From the NCBI GenBank assembly GCA_030594205.1, contig JAUVFR010000008.1, positions 1-49,681 on the forward strand: DNA of 49,681 nt. The letters are read 5' to 3'. Below are positions 49,293 to 49,681 of the stretch, piece by piece (the stretch's first letter is position 1; each line of letters begins with the position of its first letter). This stretch comes from Methanobacteriota archaeon. Its GTDB lineage: Archaea > Thermoplasmatota > Thermoplasmata > RBG-16-68-12 > JAJISG01. The notes beneath the pieces are model-generated. The model searched no databases and had not been told where the DNA came from. It saw only the letters and a program-made list of their open reading frames with translations. The position numbers and the translations under genes were made by a program.

Positions 49293-49681
49293 ATGGGCGA
49301 ATTCCTCTTTGGGGTGGCTCCGATCCGGGCCCTCTGGGAGGCTTCGAGCCCGTTCCTGGACGCATTCTTCGTCATCATCACGTCCACGGGCGACGTCTTG
49401 TTCTTCCTGGCCGTCGTGGTCCTGGTCTACTGGCTATGGGACAAGCGGCTCGGTCTCTTCCTGGGCTCTCTCCTGCTCGTCAGCGGCGCCTTGAACGGGC
49501 TCCTGAAAACGCTCTTCGGACTGCCTCGGCCGCCCAGTTTTCTTCATCGGCCCTTCGCCCTCGCGAGCAACGGCTTCCCCAGCGGCCACGCCCAGACTGC
49601 GACCGCCTTCTGGTCCGGGATCGCCCTGGTATTCCGGGGGGGATGGGTTCTGGCGGCCGTGGTGATGACGGCGCTCGTCGC
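49293..49681 (+). CDS. PAP2-superfamily phosphatase, partial
   Basis: The first 129 codons of a membrane-bound phosphatidic-acid-phosphatase-type protein, cut by the window edge. The first two parts of the three-part PAP2 motif are present: KTLFGLPRP (K72, R79-P80) and PSGH (96-99); the SRxxxxxH part would follow outside. Several membrane helices surround them. Members dephosphorylate lipid pyrophosphates (such as undecaprenyl or dolichyl pyrophosphate) or phosphatidic acid at the outer membrane face. ATG 49293 lies about 27 nt from a TATA-like CCTAAGAAC (49261-49269). Confidence 0.9.
   Translation, partial: MGEFLFGVAPIRALWEASSPFLDAFFVIITSTGDVLFFLAVVVLVYWLWDKRLGLFLGSLLLVSGALNGLLKTLFGLPRPPSFLHRPFALASNGFPSGHAQTATAFWSGIALVFRGGWVLAAVVMTALV

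Noticed and set aside
1-49681. Insertion sequences, prophage, CRISPR-cas or integron features
   Set aside because: No transposase, integrase, recombinase, cas gene, terminal inverted repeats or regular repeat array was seen anywhere in the window.

Overview
The window is GC-rich and gene-dense, and it looks archaeal. It carries an archaeal EF-1alpha / EF-2 / S7 / S12 cluster, a diphthamide-type EF-2, an archaeal glutamyl-tRNA synthetase, a Hef-type helicase and a spliced tRNA with a bulge-helix-bulge intron. Most transcription units have a TATA box about 24-30 nt upstream of the start codon (leaderless mRNAs, often with GTG or TTG starts). Internal operon genes use short overlaps or Shine-Dalgarno sequences. 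I infer a GC-rich member of Thermoplasmatota (Euryarchaeota in the broad sense); the phylum is inference, the domain is not in doubt.

Layout. 1-4.4 kb: translation cluster on the minus strand (rps12, rps7 with a long histone-H1-like extension, a small unknown gene, EF-2, start of EF-1alpha). 4.4-10.9 kb: Hef-like helicase without nuclease, secreted M6 metalloprotease, UbiD-family decarboxylase, ribbon-helix-helix regulator. 11-22.1 kb: gltX, an aminotransferase, an HTH-STAND-TPR regulator, a DNA glycosylase/epimerase/small-HTH operon, a Roadblock protein, an M29-like aminopeptidase, AmrS-type radical SAM enzyme, ThiL and tRNA-Gly(GCC) with a 15-nt intron. 22.2-25.3 kb: flippase, Nif3-like protein, then about 0.75 kb without a convincing large gene but with strong potential RNA structure. 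25.3-30.4 kb: a complete branched-chain amino-acid-type ABC transporter (livHMGF) with a convergent, membrane-anchored binding protein. 30.5-35.3 kb: small membrane proteins, a FtsX/MacB-type exporter whose permease is split by a +1 frame change, its divergent ATPase, and a CsaA-like protein. 35.3-41.1 kb: DUF3179 protein, membrane protein and citrate synthase in one operon, then small unknown genes and a DUF192 protein. 41.2-48.4 kb: a tightly overlapping four-gene operon combining a FAD/Fe-S oxidase, two glutamate-synthase-type FMN/ferredoxin proteins, and a fused glutamine-amidotransferase + GXGXG protein. 48.5 kb to the end: a winged-helix regulator facing that operon, a small zinc-finger protein and a PAP2 phosphatase cut by the window edge.

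The most unusual item is the 41.2-48.4 kb operon. It has the parts of a glutamate-synthase-like machine, but it lacks the usual NAD(P)H-oxidising GltD subunit, has a GlcD/GlcF-like flavoprotein in its place, and has a second FMN-type subunit without the cluster cysteines. Other points are the S7 extension, the minimal BHB intron, the frame-split permease, the potential structured RNA at 24.6-24.9 kb and several microprotein candidates.
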